Assembly (NCBI RefSeq): GCF_024809855.1
Contig: NZ_JANUEM010000004.1
Span: 124,001-188,000, forward strand
DNA from: Rheinheimera pacifica
Lineage (GTDB): Bacteria > Pseudomonadota > Gammaproteobacteria > Enterobacterales > Alteromonadaceae
Direction: 5' to 3'
DNA length: 64,000 nucleotides
Both the position numbers and the translations under genes were made by a program. Position 1 is the first letter of the stretch. The number at the start of each line of letters is the position of its first letter. Shown in pieces: positions 1 to 9,241 of the stretch. The notes below the pieces were generated by a model that was given only the letters and a program-made list of their open reading frames with translations, searched no databases and was not told the DNA's origin.

Positions 1-1035
1 GGTATTACCGGCCCGCATTCGTATGAAAACGTATTAAAGCAGGTGCATGAGTTTGTACCTAAGCCCAAGTACGACCCCTTTACCATGCTGGTACCGGATC
101 ATGGCGTTAAATTAACACCTAAGCATTATGCCTATTTAAAAATCTCTGAAGGCTGTAACCACCGCTGTACCTTTTGCATTATTCCGTCAATGCGTGGTGA
201 TTTAGTCAGCCGCCCGGTGGGCGAAGTACTGGACGAAGCACAGCGCCTGAAAAATGCCGGTGTAAAAGAGCTGCTGATTATTTCGCAAGACACCAGCGCC
301 TATGGCGTGGATGTAAAACACCGCACCGGCTTCTGGAGCGGCTCACCGGTTAAAACCTCTATGCAGTCATTGTGTGAAGCCTTAGGCGAGATGGGTATTT
401 GGGTACGTTTGCACTATGTTTACCCCTACCCGCACGTAGATGACATTATCCCACTGATGGCACAGGGCAAAGTATTACCGTATTTAGATATCCCGTTTCA
501 GCATGCCAGCCCGCGCATATTAAAGCTGATGAAACGCCCCGGCCAGGCCGATCGCGTATTAGAGCGGATTAAAAAATGGCGCGAGATCTGCCCTGAGCTA
601 ACCATTCGCTCTACCTTTATCGTCGGCTTCCCCGGTGAAACAGAAGAAGACTTCCAGATGTTGCTGGACTGGCTGCAAGAAGCGCAACTGGACCGGGTTG
701 GCTGCTTTAAATACAGCCCGGTAGAAGGTGCTAAAGCCAATGAACTGGCCGATCCGGTGCCTGAGGATGTCATGGAAGAGCGTTACCACCGCTTTATGCA
801 AACCCAGCAAGCCATTAGCAACGCCCGTTTACAAGCTAAGATTGGCAAAACTATTAAAGTGCTAATCGACGAAGTAGACGAAGAAGGCGCCATAGGCCGC
901 AGCTTTGCCGATGCGCCGGAAATTGACGGTGCGGTATACCTGAACGGTTTAACCGGCGTTAAGCCTGGTGATCTGATTGACGCTGTGGTTGAAGAAGCCG
1001 ATGAATATGATTTATGGGCTTCACAAGCAGAATAA
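1..1035 (+). CDS. rimO: Ribosomal protein S12 methylthiotransferase RimO (5'-truncated by window edge)
   Basis: Radical-SAM enzyme that adds a methylthio group to an aspartate of ribosomal protein S12. The reading frame is open from base 1 ([13 protein letters not shown] precedes the first GTG at 43), so the true start and the N-terminal UPF0004 domain lie outside the window. The radical-SAM cluster motif CNHRCTFC is encoded at about 151-174, in the RimO-typical context [10 protein letters not shown] and IIPSMRG. The C-terminal part ([23 protein letters not shown]) fits the TRAM domain that binds the S12 substrate. About 344 residues are visible of a usual 440-470. A strong terminator follows directly. 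MiaB is the main alternative, but the IIPSMRG context favours RimO. Confidence 0.95.
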   Translation, partial: GITGPHSYENVLKQVHEFVPKPKYDPFTMLVPDHGVKLTPKHYAYLKISEGCNHRCTFCIIPSMRGDLVSRPVGEVLDEAQRLKNAGVKELLIISQDTSAYGVDVKHRTGFWSGSPVKTSMQSLCEALGEMGIWVRLHYVYPYPHVDDIIPLMAQGKVLPYLDIPFQHASPRILKLMKRPGQADRVLERIKKWREICPELTIRSTFIVGFPGETEEDFQMLLDWLQEAQLDRVGCFKYSPVEGAKANELADPVPEDVMEERYHRFMQTQQAISNARLQAKIGKTIKVLIDEVDEEGAIGRSFADAPEIDGAVYLNGLTGVKPGDLIDAVVEEADEYDLWASQAE

Positions 1036-1039
1036 CCGC

Positions 1040-1073
1040 AAGCTGCTGTGATACGACATCACAGCAGCTTTTT
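1040..1073 (+). terminator. Rho-independent terminator of rimO
   Basis: A perfect 13-bp stem (AAGCTGCTGTGAT / ATCACAGCAGCTT) with a 5-nt loop is followed by a T run, starting 5 bp after the rimO stop codon. On the minus strand the same hairpin has no T tail, so it probably serves rimO only and not the convergent receptor gene. Confidence 0.9.
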
Positions 1074-1112
1074 AACGGTGTCGTCCTCTTATATATACAC
1101 CCTGCGCAATAC

Positions 1113-4040
1113 CTAGAAGCTCCAGCCAGCAGAGAGTTTTAACTGCCGCTTACCGCCATTAGTAGAGGTAAAGGCATTTGGCATAGCAAATTCTGCTGAA
1201 TCAGGATTTAAATTGAAGTTGTCGTAATTGTTTTGGTTAAACAGATTTTGCACGTCAAAACGAATACGAAACTTTGAGCCATTCACCAGATAACTGCTGC
1301 CAAACTCTTTAGTTAATGACAGATCAAAACGCTGGTACTTGCTTTGTGCCGGAGCCGTGCGGTCAAACAAGCAAGCGGTACTGCCTTGTCTGCAGTCCAA
1401 ATATTCATAAGTGGTTTTTGATGCCCAGGTGTATTTAAAAGCGACAAACATTTCCCACGGCAAATCGTAACTACCCGATACCACAACACGGTGTTGTGGT
1501 ACGCCGACAGATTTTTTCCAGCCATAGTCGGCCACACTTTCATAATCCAGCGCAAAAACCTCACTGAATACCCTGTTTTCCTCAGCATCGCTGAAGGTGT
1601 AAGCCAGGTTTACTCCCCAGTTATCTCTGTGGGGCCGGTCAATTTTAACAAAGACGTTATTGACGCGGGTTTGCCCGTCATTGGATGACAACATCAAATT
1701 ACCCCAGCCTGGTACACCAAAAGCCCATGGCTGGCCCCAGGTAGTACCGTCGGCCAGAAACTGACCATCAGGCCGCCTGTTCCCCAGCAGCCAGTTAAAG
1801 CCATTTTTGGATTCGGTATGCGCAACACTGACCTCGGTATTCCATTCAGCCCAGTTACTCCTGATGCCAATACTAAATTGATCTGAGTAAGGCGTTTTCA
1901 GGTCATTGTGCAGCAGAAAACGTTCGCCCTTCACATCAATACTCGACAACAGCCCATCCAGACCGGGCTGAGTTAAGTAAACCGGGTCCCAGTTGGTACA
2001 GTTGGTCGCAGCCGAATCGCAGGGGTTATCCGGGTCTCCGCTGAACAAATAACTAACCTGGGCAAAGGAGCCACTACTTTGTTCTAGCTGGATAAAATCA
2101 AACTGCTGGCGGTCATACGAGCGGCCATAGCCACCAAATAACGTATGGCTGCGGCTGTCGTCCATAAGATAACTGAAGCCAAATCTGGGTTGCCAGGCGC
2201 CTTTAAAATAACTGCGCTCTGTGCCTGTACTGATATAGTCTTCAATGTTGTAATTAGCATTATCCAGATTCGGCCAATTGCGTAATGCCGTCACCAGCTC
2301 TGCCGGGGTCTGGTAGTTTTTGTAGCCAGGTGTTTGTTCATAATCCCAGCGTACCCCCATGTTTAATGTCAGCCGGTCGGTCGCTTCCCAGTCATCCTGA
2401 ATAAACAAGCCAAGCTGAGTATTTTCAGATTCGACATTGCCACCCACTGAGTTTGTTGCAGGTACCCCCCATTCCACCATATAGGGCTGGTCAATGGCGA
2501 AACTGCCGGCACCGTTAATTTCTACATTGTAAAAATACTGTGGATTGTATGGCTGCTGCTGCAATGTATTAAGCACAATTTTCTTGTACTTAATACCGGC
2601 TTTAATAACATGATTGCCCCGCCATGCTATGTCGAGCCATGTAAAGTCATTCTGTACTGCCCAACCTTTTTGACCTTTATCCTGAAAGTTGCGGCCCCCG
2701 CCCATGTTGAGTATCGATTGACGCGAGGCGGTTTGCAGCACTACACCCACATCATCGGTGTAAGGCTTGGGGTTCCAGCTGGCATCTTCATAAGTCAGAC
2801 GAAATTCATTGTGCCCATGGTCCAAGTGATAGGTATGCTTGAGATGGTATCGATGGTCTTTCACCTCACGATTTACGCCATAACTTAAGGTATTAGCTCC
2901 GCCGAAATCGGCGACATCGCTTTCATCTCTTAACTTTGCAGAAATCTCCAGCTCGTGATTGTCACTGATAACCCAATCCAGCTTACCGAAGAATAAATCC
3001 TCTTCAAAACCAGACGTCTCGCTACCCAGCAACGCTTCAAGATCTGCCGGTAACGTTACCAGGTTAACGCCTGCACCACCTGGAATATCCACCGGCTCTT
3101 TAATCTCTTTGCGCTCGTACGACATTAAAAAATGCAGCGTATCTTTTAACAGCGGGCCAGAGAGCAGTACGCCGGTATGACGGGTCAATGATTCCGTTTT
3201 GCCATCTTGCTCATTAGGCTCGGCCTGACGCAAGCCCTCGTCGGTATAATCAACAAAAACATCGCCTTCAAATTCGTTAGTACCCGAGCGGGTTACTGCA
3301 GTGATAGCGACACTACCTACCTGATCAAATTCGGCTTTATAGTTCTGGGTAATCACTTTGTACTCGCCAATAGCGTTTTGTGGGAAAGGATTACCCCGGC
3401 TGGTATCCTGACCGGTAACACCACCTTTGAGTACATAGTCTTTTTGGCTGACACCGTCCAGAAAGACATTCACGTTGCGCTGATGCTGCGCACCACCACG
3501 AATGCTGACGTTGCCCTGACTGTCAGTATTAAGCTGCACACCGGGCGCAAGATCGGCAAAGGATAAGAAGTTTCTGTTATTTTGTGGCAGCCGGGCAATC
3601 ATTTCAGGCGTAATGTTGGTGCCAACTTCGCCACCGGAAAAGCTTTCCACCCGTACACCGCTAACAGTAATACGCTCAATATCGTCATCACCTGGTGCCT
3701 GTAAAGTAATATTAACCGTTGCTCTTTGGCCGATACGCAGCGCTACCGGCGCGGAAGTATTGTCAGCGGCTTTAATCAGGTAAACACCAGGCCTGAGGCC
3801 GACGAAAACATAAGAACCATCATCGCGTGTTTTAGTGGTTTTGCTATAACCTCTGTCTTTATCTGTCGCTGTAACTGTCACACCAGCCGCTTTACGGTCG
3901 GTTTGTTGTTGGATCACTTTACCCGCAATAGTTGCGCCCTCTATTTGCCCGAAAGCGGCGGGCACCACGCCGCCGAATAACGTACTGGCAATAGCAAAAG
4001 ACATCACGTTGCGCCGCAAATAGGAGGGGGTACTTTTCAT
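1113..4040 (-). CDS. TonB-dependent outer-membrane receptor, Oar-like, with N-terminal carboxypeptidase-regulatory-like domain
   Basis: Predicted outer-membrane active transporter of 975 residues, energised by TonB. Residues 1-31 are a signal peptide ending VVPAAFGQ. Residues about 35-115 form a CarboxypepD_reg-like beta-sandwich (IAGKVIQQQTDRKAAGVTV, DDGSYVFVGLRPGVYLI), as in Oar proteins. A plug follows (ITPEMIARLPQNNRNFLSFADLAPGV; SIRGGAQHQRNVNVFLDGV), then a long beta-barrel ending in the terminal aromatic WSF. The start is supported by AGGAA seven bases before the ATG. It stands alone, with 185 bp of upstream non-coding DNA before murI. The substrate cannot be read from sequence; Oar-type receptors in this group are often proposed to take up peptides or large molecules. 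Confidence 0.9.
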   Translation of the reverse strand: MKSTPSYLRRNVMSFAIASTLFGGVVPAAFGQIEGATIAGKVIQQQTDRKAAGVTVTATDKDRGYSKTTKTRDDGSYVFVGLRPGVYLIKAADNTSAPVALRIGQRATVNITLQAPGDDDIERITVSGVRVESFSGGEVGTNITPEMIARLPQNNRNFLSFADLAPGVQLNTDSQGNVSIRGGAQHQRNVNVFLDGVSQKDYVLKGGVTGQDTSRGNPFPQNAIGEYKVITQNYKAEFDQVGSVAITAVTRSGTNEFEGDVFVDYTDEGLRQAEPNEQDGKTESLTRHTGVLLSGPLLKDTLHFLMSYERKEIKEPVDIPGGAGVNLVTLPADLEALLGSETSGFEEDLFFGKLDWVISDNHELEISAKLRDESDVADFGGANTLSYGVNREVKDHRYHLKHTYHLDHGHNEFRLTYEDASWNPKPYTDDVGVVLQTASRQSILNMGGGRNFQDKGQKGWAVQNDFTWLDIAWRGNHVIKAGIKYKKIVLNTLQQQPYNPQYFYNVEINGAGSFAIDQPYMVEWGVPATNSVGGNVESENTQLGLFIQDDWEATDRLTLNMGVRWDYEQTPGYKNYQTPAELVTALRNWPNLDNANYNIEDYISTGTERSYFKGAWQPRFGFSYLMDDSRSHTLFGGYGRSYDRQQFDFIQLEQSSGSFAQVSYLFSGDPDNPCDSAATNCTNWDPVYLTQPGLDGLLSSIDVKGERFLLHNDLKTPYSDQFSIGIRSNWAEWNTEVSVAHTESKNGFNWLLGNRRPDGQFLADGTTWGQPWAFGVPGWGNLMLSSNDGQTRVNNVFVKIDRPHRDNWGVNLAYTFSDAEENRVFSEVFALDYESVADYGWKKSVGVPQHRVVVSGSYDLPWEMFVAFKYTWASKTTYEYLDCRQGSTACLFDRTAPAQSKYQRFDLSLTKEFGSSYLVNGSKFRIRFDVQNLFNQNNYDNFNLNPDSAEFAMPNAFTSTNGGKRQLKLSAGWSF

Positions 4041-4225
4041 TGCAGTGTTCCTGTTGTTAACTTATTTTCGCCTGTTGGTTTAATCTCCTGTGATGGCAAT
4101 CTAAGACATCGCCACGCTTTTAAAATGTCTAACAGGTTAATTTAAAGCGAAAATAATGAAAATATATTTGTATTAATATATAGCAGGCAAAGAGGAAGTT
4201 CTAAAGGCAATAGAAGTAATTAGTA

Positions 4226-5059
4226 TTACAAAAGAGTTTTACAGTCGGTCACGCGTAAATCTGCACTCCCCCATAAACACTGCAGCTGAGTGTTAAAAAT
4301 ATCGGTATTGCCGCTGGTGTAAAATATAGCTGCCGCTTTGGCTGTACCCTTATTTATTAAATCAGGGGTTATTAAATCGGTGTTTATTAAGCCCGCCTCT
4401 GCCAGGCGGCGTTGCAACTCTCTGGCTACTGCCATTTCGGTGCGGATAATACTGACGTCAGGCCCGGCAATTCCGGCAATTAAATCTGCAACAAAATTAT
4501 AATGCGTGCAGCCCAGCACCAGGGTGTCGGCGCCTTGTGCCAGCAAGGGCTGAATATAACTTTGCAGCAATGCCTGCATTTTATTGCCGCTAAAATCTAA
4601 TGCTTCTATTAACGGCACCAGTTGCGGGCAAGGCTGTAGTATCACTTTTGCCTGGTTGGCATAACGCTGCGCTAACGTAGCAAAGGCTGGCGTTAACAAG
4701 GTGCGTGGCGTGGCCAGTACCCCTACTACGCCGCTTTTGCTGGCTAGTACTGCCGGTTTTACGCCCGGCTCTACACCGATAATAGGCAGCGGATATTGCG
4801 CCCTCAGTTTGGCAATAGCAGCTGTGGTTGCAGTATTACACGCCACTACTATAGCTTTAACACCAGCAGCGGTTAAATGCCGGGTAATGTGCAGCATACG
4901 CTGGTAAATATAATCGTCGGCTTTTTCGCCATAGGGCGCATGGCCGCTATCGGCGACATAAATCAGGCTTTCGTTGGGCAGTAGTTCACGTATTGCACGG
5001 GCGACAGAGAGCCCGCCGATGCCGGAATCGAAAATACCTATTGCTGCAGAATTAGCCAT
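4226..5059 (-). CDS. murI: Glutamate racemase
   Basis: Cofactor-independent racemase that interconverts L- and D-glutamate for peptidoglycan synthesis in the cytoplasm. The family signatures are GIFDSGIGGLSV near the N terminus, VACNTATT carrying the first catalytic Cys, and GCTHYNF carrying the second. Length is about 277 residues, usual for MurI. An in-frame GTG lies one codon upstream of the chosen ATG, and either could start. The gene ends 185 bp before the receptor gene and is preceded 43 bp upstream by a membrane-protein gene on the same strand. Confidence 0.95.
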   Translation of the reverse strand: MANSAAIGIFDSGIGGLSVARAIRELLPNESLIYVADSGHAPYGEKADDYIYQRMLHITRHLTAAGVKAIVVACNTATTAAIAKLRAQYPLPIIGVEPGVKPAVLASKSGVVGVLATPRTLLTPAFATLAQRYANQAKVILQPCPQLVPLIEALDFSGNKMQALLQSYIQPLLAQGADTLVLGCTHYNFVADLIAGIAGPDVSIIRTEMAVARELQRRLAEAGLINTDLITPDLINKGTAKAAAIFYTSGNTDIFNTQLQCLWGSADLRVTDCKTLL

Positions 5060-5102
5060 CACATGCCCGCCTGTAATTTAAGCCAGCAAAATTAGCATAT
5101 TT

Positions 5103-5822
5103 TCAGGCTTTTTTGCCGGAGCATCGGCATAAAACTGCAATACCAACCAGAGAAACGACTAATACAGCGAACAACAGCCAGGCTTCTGCGGCCTGCAGCA
5201 CCCACAGGGTAAGACCTGACAGTAGCAGCCAGAGCAAGGGAATAAAAGCGACCAGCCACAAACGCCAGCCCCGCAGTAATATAAGCGCCAGGCCAAGCAT
5301 GGTAATAGTGGTGGGATCGGCATGTATGCCAAACACCTGTGCCTGCCACCAACCGTCGCGGCTAAGCGGTGCCATAAGAGGCAGAGCAAGCAAACCGGTA
5401 ACCGCAATGCCAAGCCCAATCGCAATGCCAAGCCGAACCACAATAATTGCCGGGCGGCTGCCAGCGACAATACACATTTTAGCGGCTGGCACCTCACGGC
5501 GGCCCAAACCGGCTAATGCCAGCCATAACAGCAATATGGCCTGAACCCAAAAAGCGTAACCAACATAGTGACCGGCCCAGTTAAGCTGGGCATAGTGCTG
5601 CATAAAAAACACCCAACCGACAAAAACCCAAACCGGTGCCATAAGCAGCCAAACCAGTCTGGCACGTTTTTTTAATGCCAGTACCAGCATTGCAACGCCC
5701 AGCAGCAGGCTAAGTATATGCAGCGGCCACCAGCTTTCGCTTAACCGTTCCAGCAGGCGAAAGTACACATCGGCGCTAAAGGGAATAAAATCCTGCAGCT
5801 GATAACTGGCCCAGCTAGTCAT
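5103..5822 (-). CDS. Multi-pass membrane protein, DUF6064-like
   Basis: A 239-residue integral membrane protein with about seven or eight hydrophobic segments and no signal peptide. The N-terminal region SADVYFRLLERLSESWWPLH, followed by HILSLLLGVAML and WLLMAPVWVFVGW, resembles the DUF6064 family of uncharacterised membrane proteins. The pattern NWAGHYVGYAFWVQA and a conserved-looking GIHADPTTITMLGLALIL are further family-like features. It sits between the aldo/keto reductase gene (15 bp upstream) and murI (43 bp downstream), all on the minus strand. No function is known; the family assignment is from memory of the motif style. Confidence 0.7.
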   Translation of the reverse strand: MTSWASYQLQDFIPFSADVYFRLLERLSESWWPLHILSLLLGVAMLVLALKKRARLVWLLMAPVWVFVGWVFFMQHYAQLNWAGHYVGYAFWVQAILLLWLALAGLGRREVPAAKMCIVAGSRPAIIVVRLGIAIGLGIAVTGLLALPLMAPLSRDGWWQAQVFGIHADPTTITMLGLALILLRGWRLWLVAFIPLLWLLLSGLTLWVLQAAEAWLLFAVLVVSLVGIAVLCRCSGKKA

Positions 5823-5837
5823 AACATGCCTGTGTAG

Positions 5838-6788
5838 TTATAACGCGTCAAAAAAGCGCACCATCTGTTTGCGGTTTTCAGCAGAGGGCATCGGGTTAAC
5901 GCCTGCGCGCATATTTTCCTGCAAATGCTCAAGCTGCGTGGTAGCCGGAATAGCACAGCTAACAGCCGTGTGACTAACAATAAACTTAAGCAAAAACTCT
6001 GCCCATGTAGTGCAGCCATGCTCTGCTGCCCAACCTGGCAAACGCTCGCCACGGCGTTTCAGGTTTTTAATCAGGCTACCGCCGTTGTATGGCCGGTTGG
6101 CAATGACCGCTATACCCTTCTCTGCTGCTAATGGCAGTAAACGGTTTTCGGCTTCGCGCTCAACGATGTTGTAAGTCAGTTGCACAAAGTCGATGTTTTC
6201 AGCGGCCATAATCTGCTCAACCTCGCGGTGGCGGCGGCCATGTGAGGTAGTAATTCCAATATAGCTAACCTTGCCTGCCACTTTTAGCTCACGCAGCACC
6301 GCTAGGTGTTCGCGCCAGTCGCTCAGGTTATGTACCTGCAGTAAATTAAATTGCGGGATATTCCAGCGGCGCTGCAAATCAGCCACCTGCTCATGCGCCG
6401 AGCCTCCGGCCGGGCTCCAGACTTTTTCGGCTGCAAACAGGCTGTCAGCTATACCAAGCTGCGATAAGGCATGACCCATAACATCGGCGGCCGAGCCATA
6501 CATCGGAGATGAGTCAATCATGCCGCCACCCAGCTCAAAAAAGGTTTTTACCAGTTCAGTGCGTGCCGCAAGCAGCTTAGCATCGCTGCCAACATTAAAA
6601 GTACGCCAGGTACCCATGCCAATTACCGGCAGCACTTTATTGCTATTGGGAATGGTCTTTTGCAGGCGTGCGCCGCCAGCGGCAAAACCGGGGAATACCG
6701 GCAGTAAGCTGGCAGCCATAGCGGCAGCGAGTAATTTAAGACAGTGTCTGCGGGTTAAGCGGTTGCTACAAATAAAGCTATTGTTCAT
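5838..6788 (-). CDS. Aldo/keto reductase with Tat signal peptide
   Basis: A predicted NAD(P)H-dependent oxidoreductase of 316 residues. The N terminus TRRHCLKLLAAAMAASLLPV, then GFAAGG, is a twin-arginine signal, so the enzyme is likely exported folded. The AKR tetrad can be traced: Asp and Tyr in IDSSPMYGSAADV, Lys in FAAEKVWSP, His in LLQVHNLSDW. The later NIVEREAENRLLP and GIAVIANRPYNGG segments fit the AKR barrel. It is about the usual length once the signal is removed. It may be co-transcribed with the DUF6064-like gene 15 bp downstream. The substrate is unknown. Export of a nicotinamide-dependent AKR is unusual but recurs in this subgroup. Confidence 0.88.
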   Translation of the reverse strand: MNNSFICSNRLTRRHCLKLLAAAMAASLLPVFPGFAAGGARLQKTIPNSNKVLPVIGMGTWRTFNVGSDAKLLAARTELVKTFFELGGGMIDSSPMYGSAADVMGHALSQLGIADSLFAAEKVWSPAGGSAHEQVADLQRRWNIPQFNLLQVHNLSDWREHLAVLRELKVAGKVSYIGITTSHGRRHREVEQIMAAENIDFVQLTYNIVEREAENRLLPLAAEKGIAVIANRPYNGGSLIKNLKRRGERLPGWAAEHGCTTWAEFLLKFIVSHTAVSCAIPATTQLEHLQENMRAGVNPMPSAENRKQMVRFFDAL

Positions 6789-6916
6789 GCTAAGCGCCCC
6801 TTCAGCTCATTCTGGCCTGGCGCTTGTAGCACCCGGCAGCAAAATAAAGCATACCAGCCTGGCCCTTCGTTGCCAAATTAGCTACAGCACTGCAATATTC
6901 TGCTAAAAAATATACG

Positions 6917-8422
6917 TTACAACACTGGGGCCATTAAATTAGCGGCTTGTGAGGCTGCGCGCTTATACCAGGAGCGGCTAAGCACATCATCTGATGTCAT
7001 TTGCCGCGATACAGCAAAATCAAGCAAAAACTGTTGTTGTAACTGCTGATTAAGTTCAGCATCTGCCAACAGTGCGGTAATTTCAAAATTCAGCCGGAAA
7101 GAGCGGTTATCCAGATTTACCGTGCCCACTGCAATAATCTGATCATCCAGCACAAAACTTTTAGCGTGCAGAAAACCTTGCTGATAACGGTAAATCTTAA
7201 TACCTGCATCCAGCAGCGGCCCGACAAAAGCATAGGCGGCTAAACTAACCAACAGGTTATCTGTTCGCTCGGGGATCAGGATCCGCACATCAACGCCACG
7301 TAAAGCAGCCAGCTTTAGTGCCGCCATAGTGCCTTCGTCAGGCACGAAATAGGGGCTGGCGATCCAAATCTGTTTAGTGGCGCTATTTAACGCATGTTGC
7401 ATCATCAGGCTGGCTGTTTCAAAACGATCTGCCGGGCCAGAAGGTATAATTAATACCGGCACATCGCTGCCATTTGCCGGTTTGGCCTGCCAGTTTAAAT
7501 TTGGCAGTTGTTCGCTACTCCAGTACCAGTCTTCGACAAATGACAGTTGCAAACCTAATACGGCCGGGCCACTTAGCTTTAAATGGGTATCGCGCCACTG
7601 GCCAAAACGCGGATCAGCGCCCAGATATTCATCACCAACATTAAGGCCGCCCAACCAGCCATGATGGCCATCTGTGACCACAATTTTACGATGATTACGA
7701 AAATTCAGCTGAAAGCGGTTGCCCGGCCCTTTGGTTGAGTGAAAAGGCCGTACAAATACACCGGCATCGGCAAGTTGCTGCGTATAGCGTTTAGGTAAAC
7801 GGTAACTGCCTATTTCATCAAACAAAAAGTAAACTGCCACACCGCTGCGGGCTTTTTCAATCAGCAATTGCTGTAACTGGCGGCCAATCTGGTCGTCGCG
7901 CACTATATAAAACTGCACCAGCACATACTGCTCTGCCTGACGAATGCCGTCAAAAATACTGTCAAAGGTTTGCTGGCCATCTATCAGCAGTTGGCCGTTA
8001 TTACCGGTTAAAAATGGCATTTTTGCCAGTGTTTCAACCGCTTCAATGCTGCCACGGATCCGATCAGACGCCATAACATAAGGCTCAACACCAGCAGTTT
8101 TTAACTGATGCTTGGCAAACAACTCATGGTCGGTTTCTTTACGCGAGATCACATACCCCTGAAACCGGCTGCGGCCAAACACCCAATAAGCAGGCACCGC
8201 AGCATAAGGGAAGGTATTTAAAGACACTATCCAGGCAATACTGCCCTGCGACGTGCGCGATGACATTAACGCATCAAGCGAAGATAAAGCCCCCAGCGTA
8301 TGAAATAACGCTAACAGCAGAAAAAACACCCGGCGCCGTTTACTGGTTTTTTTCGGTGTATGCCCGGCAGCTGCCGTCTGCGAAGCAAAAGCTTGTTTTA
8401 ATGCCGAGCTAATTCTAAACAT
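6917..8422 (-). CDS. cls: Cardiolipin synthase (phospholipase D family)
   Basis: Membrane enzyme that makes cardiolipin, of 501 residues. Two HKD phospholipase-D motifs are present: HRKIVVTDGHHGWLGGLN (about residue 240) and HAKSFVLDDQIIAVGTVNLD (about residue 420). The two hydrophobic N-terminal segments usual in ClsA are recognisable but weak (FFLLLALFHTLGALSSL; WIVSLNTFPYAAVPAYWVFG). The N-terminal cytosolic extension KKTSKRRR is basic. It follows an AT-rich spacer that begins with the edge of the first cassette array. ClsA-type rather than ClsB/C is favoured by the N-terminal membrane anchors. Confidence 0.92.
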   Translation of the reverse strand: MFRISSALKQAFASQTAAAGHTPKKTSKRRRVFFLLLALFHTLGALSSLDALMSSRTSQGSIAWIVSLNTFPYAAVPAYWVFGRSRFQGYVISRKETDHELFAKHQLKTAGVEPYVMASDRIRGSIEAVETLAKMPFLTGNNGQLLIDGQQTFDSIFDGIRQAEQYVLVQFYIVRDDQIGRQLQQLLIEKARSGVAVYFLFDEIGSYRLPKRYTQQLADAGVFVRPFHSTKGPGNRFQLNFRNHRKIVVTDGHHGWLGGLNVGDEYLGADPRFGQWRDTHLKLSGPAVLGLQLSFVEDWYWSSEQLPNLNWQAKPANGSDVPVLIIPSGPADRFETASLMMQHALNSATKQIWIASPYFVPDEGTMAALKLAALRGVDVRILIPERTDNLLVSLAAYAFVGPLLDAGIKIYRYQQGFLHAKSFVLDDQIIAVGTVNLDNRSFRLNFEITALLADAELNQQLQQQFLLDFAVSRQMTSDDVLSRSWYKRAASQAANLMAPVL

Positions 8423-8496
8423 TGTCTGCCTATCAGGCTGTATTTATGGGCAATTTTAGCATGCACGAACCAACTCTATCGACTGTTGTGCACTTC

Positions 8497-8607
8497 TTAC
8501 TCTTTAGGGTATACAACGAATGCCAGTTTATTTCCATCCGGGTCACGAACATAGGCTGCGTAGAATCCCTCTGCGTACTGCGGTCTGTAGCCGGGTTCGC
8601 CTTCTGA
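8497..8607 (-). pseudogene. Fossil C-terminal piece of a VOC (glyoxalase-fold) gene
   Basis: The minus strand encodes SEGEPGYRPQYAEGFYAAYV followed by RDPDGNKLAFVVYPKE and a TAA stop. This is the typical C-terminal beta-strand region of a VOC-family protein (RPQY, YYAAYVRDPDGNK). A TAA lies in frame four codons upstream of this stretch and there is no start codon, so only about 36 codons survive. It is not part of the intact VOC gene next door, which has its own, different C terminus. It is probably the remnant of another cassette. Confidence 0.75.
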
Positions 8608-8644
8608 GATTCGAGATTAGAAGAAACCATTGCAGCGCAAACGC

Positions 8645-9049
8645 TTATTTTGGGGCCGGACATACAAGCTCCCAAAGATGTCCTTCTGGATCGCTCACGT
8701 AGCCGATATATCCCCCAAATGATGGATCGACTTCTGGTGCTGCAGGTACCACCCCACCGAATTCTTTGGCGCGTTCAAGCGCCTGATCTACTTCCTGTTT
8801 CGTTTCTACCGCACAACTAATAATAGCGGGCGCTGAAGCCCCAGGTAAAAGCGCCAGGCGATTTGCTTTGGTGCTATATGACTCGTAACTTCCCTTTTCC
8901 ATAATAAAAAGGCTCAAGTTCGGAAACTCAAGAGCAAGAATTCCCTCTTCTATTCTTGCATCAGGAAATTCAAAAACCTCTTTGTAGAACACAAGTGACT
9001 TTTGTAAGTCAGTAACAGGAAGGCATAGTACTGTGGTCTTAATTTTCAT
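8645..9049 (-). CDS. VOC family protein (glyoxalase/bleomycin-resistance fold)
   Basis: A 134-residue protein with two beta-alpha-beta-beta-beta halves. The opening is TTVLCLPVTDLQKSLVFYKE and the closing strand is YIGYVSDPEGHLWELVC, both classic for VOC proteins of the PhnB/glyoxalase-like type. The Glu in HLWELV is in the usual metal-ligand position. AAAGGAGA six bases before the ATG supports the start. The gene lies in the first cassette array, left of the attC at 9160-9241. Its own downstream attC is not recognisable, having been lost next to the VOC fossil. The substrate is unknown; VOC cassettes are common in integrons and are sometimes annotated as resistance or lactoylglutathione-lyase-like genes. 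Confidence 0.88.
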   Translation of the reverse strand: MKIKTTVLCLPVTDLQKSLVFYKEVFEFPDARIEEGILALEFPNLSLFIMEKGSYESYSTKANRLALLPGASAPAIISCAVETKQEVDQALERAKEFGGVVPAAPEVDPSFGGYIGYVSDPEGHLWELVCPAPK

Positions 9050-9159
9050 AATTTCTCCTTTACTCCAGTTCGCTTGGTTTGACGCATAACCAGCACCAAC
9101 CTAAAGGGCGCCATCAATTAGCAGATGTTTATCGAGCATAACATTAGAGAGCCAGGATC

Positions 9160-9241
9160 GCCCAACGCACGCCACAGACGCGAGCGAATTGTTGTGAGTC
9201 GAGCGCCCGAAAGACGCGTTTTTGATGGCGATTGTTATATG
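9160..9241 (-). other. attC-like cassette recombination site (array 1, site 1)
   Basis: On the minus strand the site begins ATATAAC (R'') followed by AATCGCCATC, and ends with GGCGTGCGTTGGGC, where GTTGGGC matches the core GTTRRRY exactly. The central stretch is an imperfect hairpin. It aligns along its whole length with the sites at 58517 and 60261. It immediately follows the stop of the membrane-protein gene at 9235. Confidence 0.85.

Noticed and set aside
5113-5544. Plus-strand ORF of 143 codons over the DUF6064-like gene
   Set aside because: It is the complement of a membrane-protein gene, with no ribosome site and no domain; the minus-strand frame has coherent helices.
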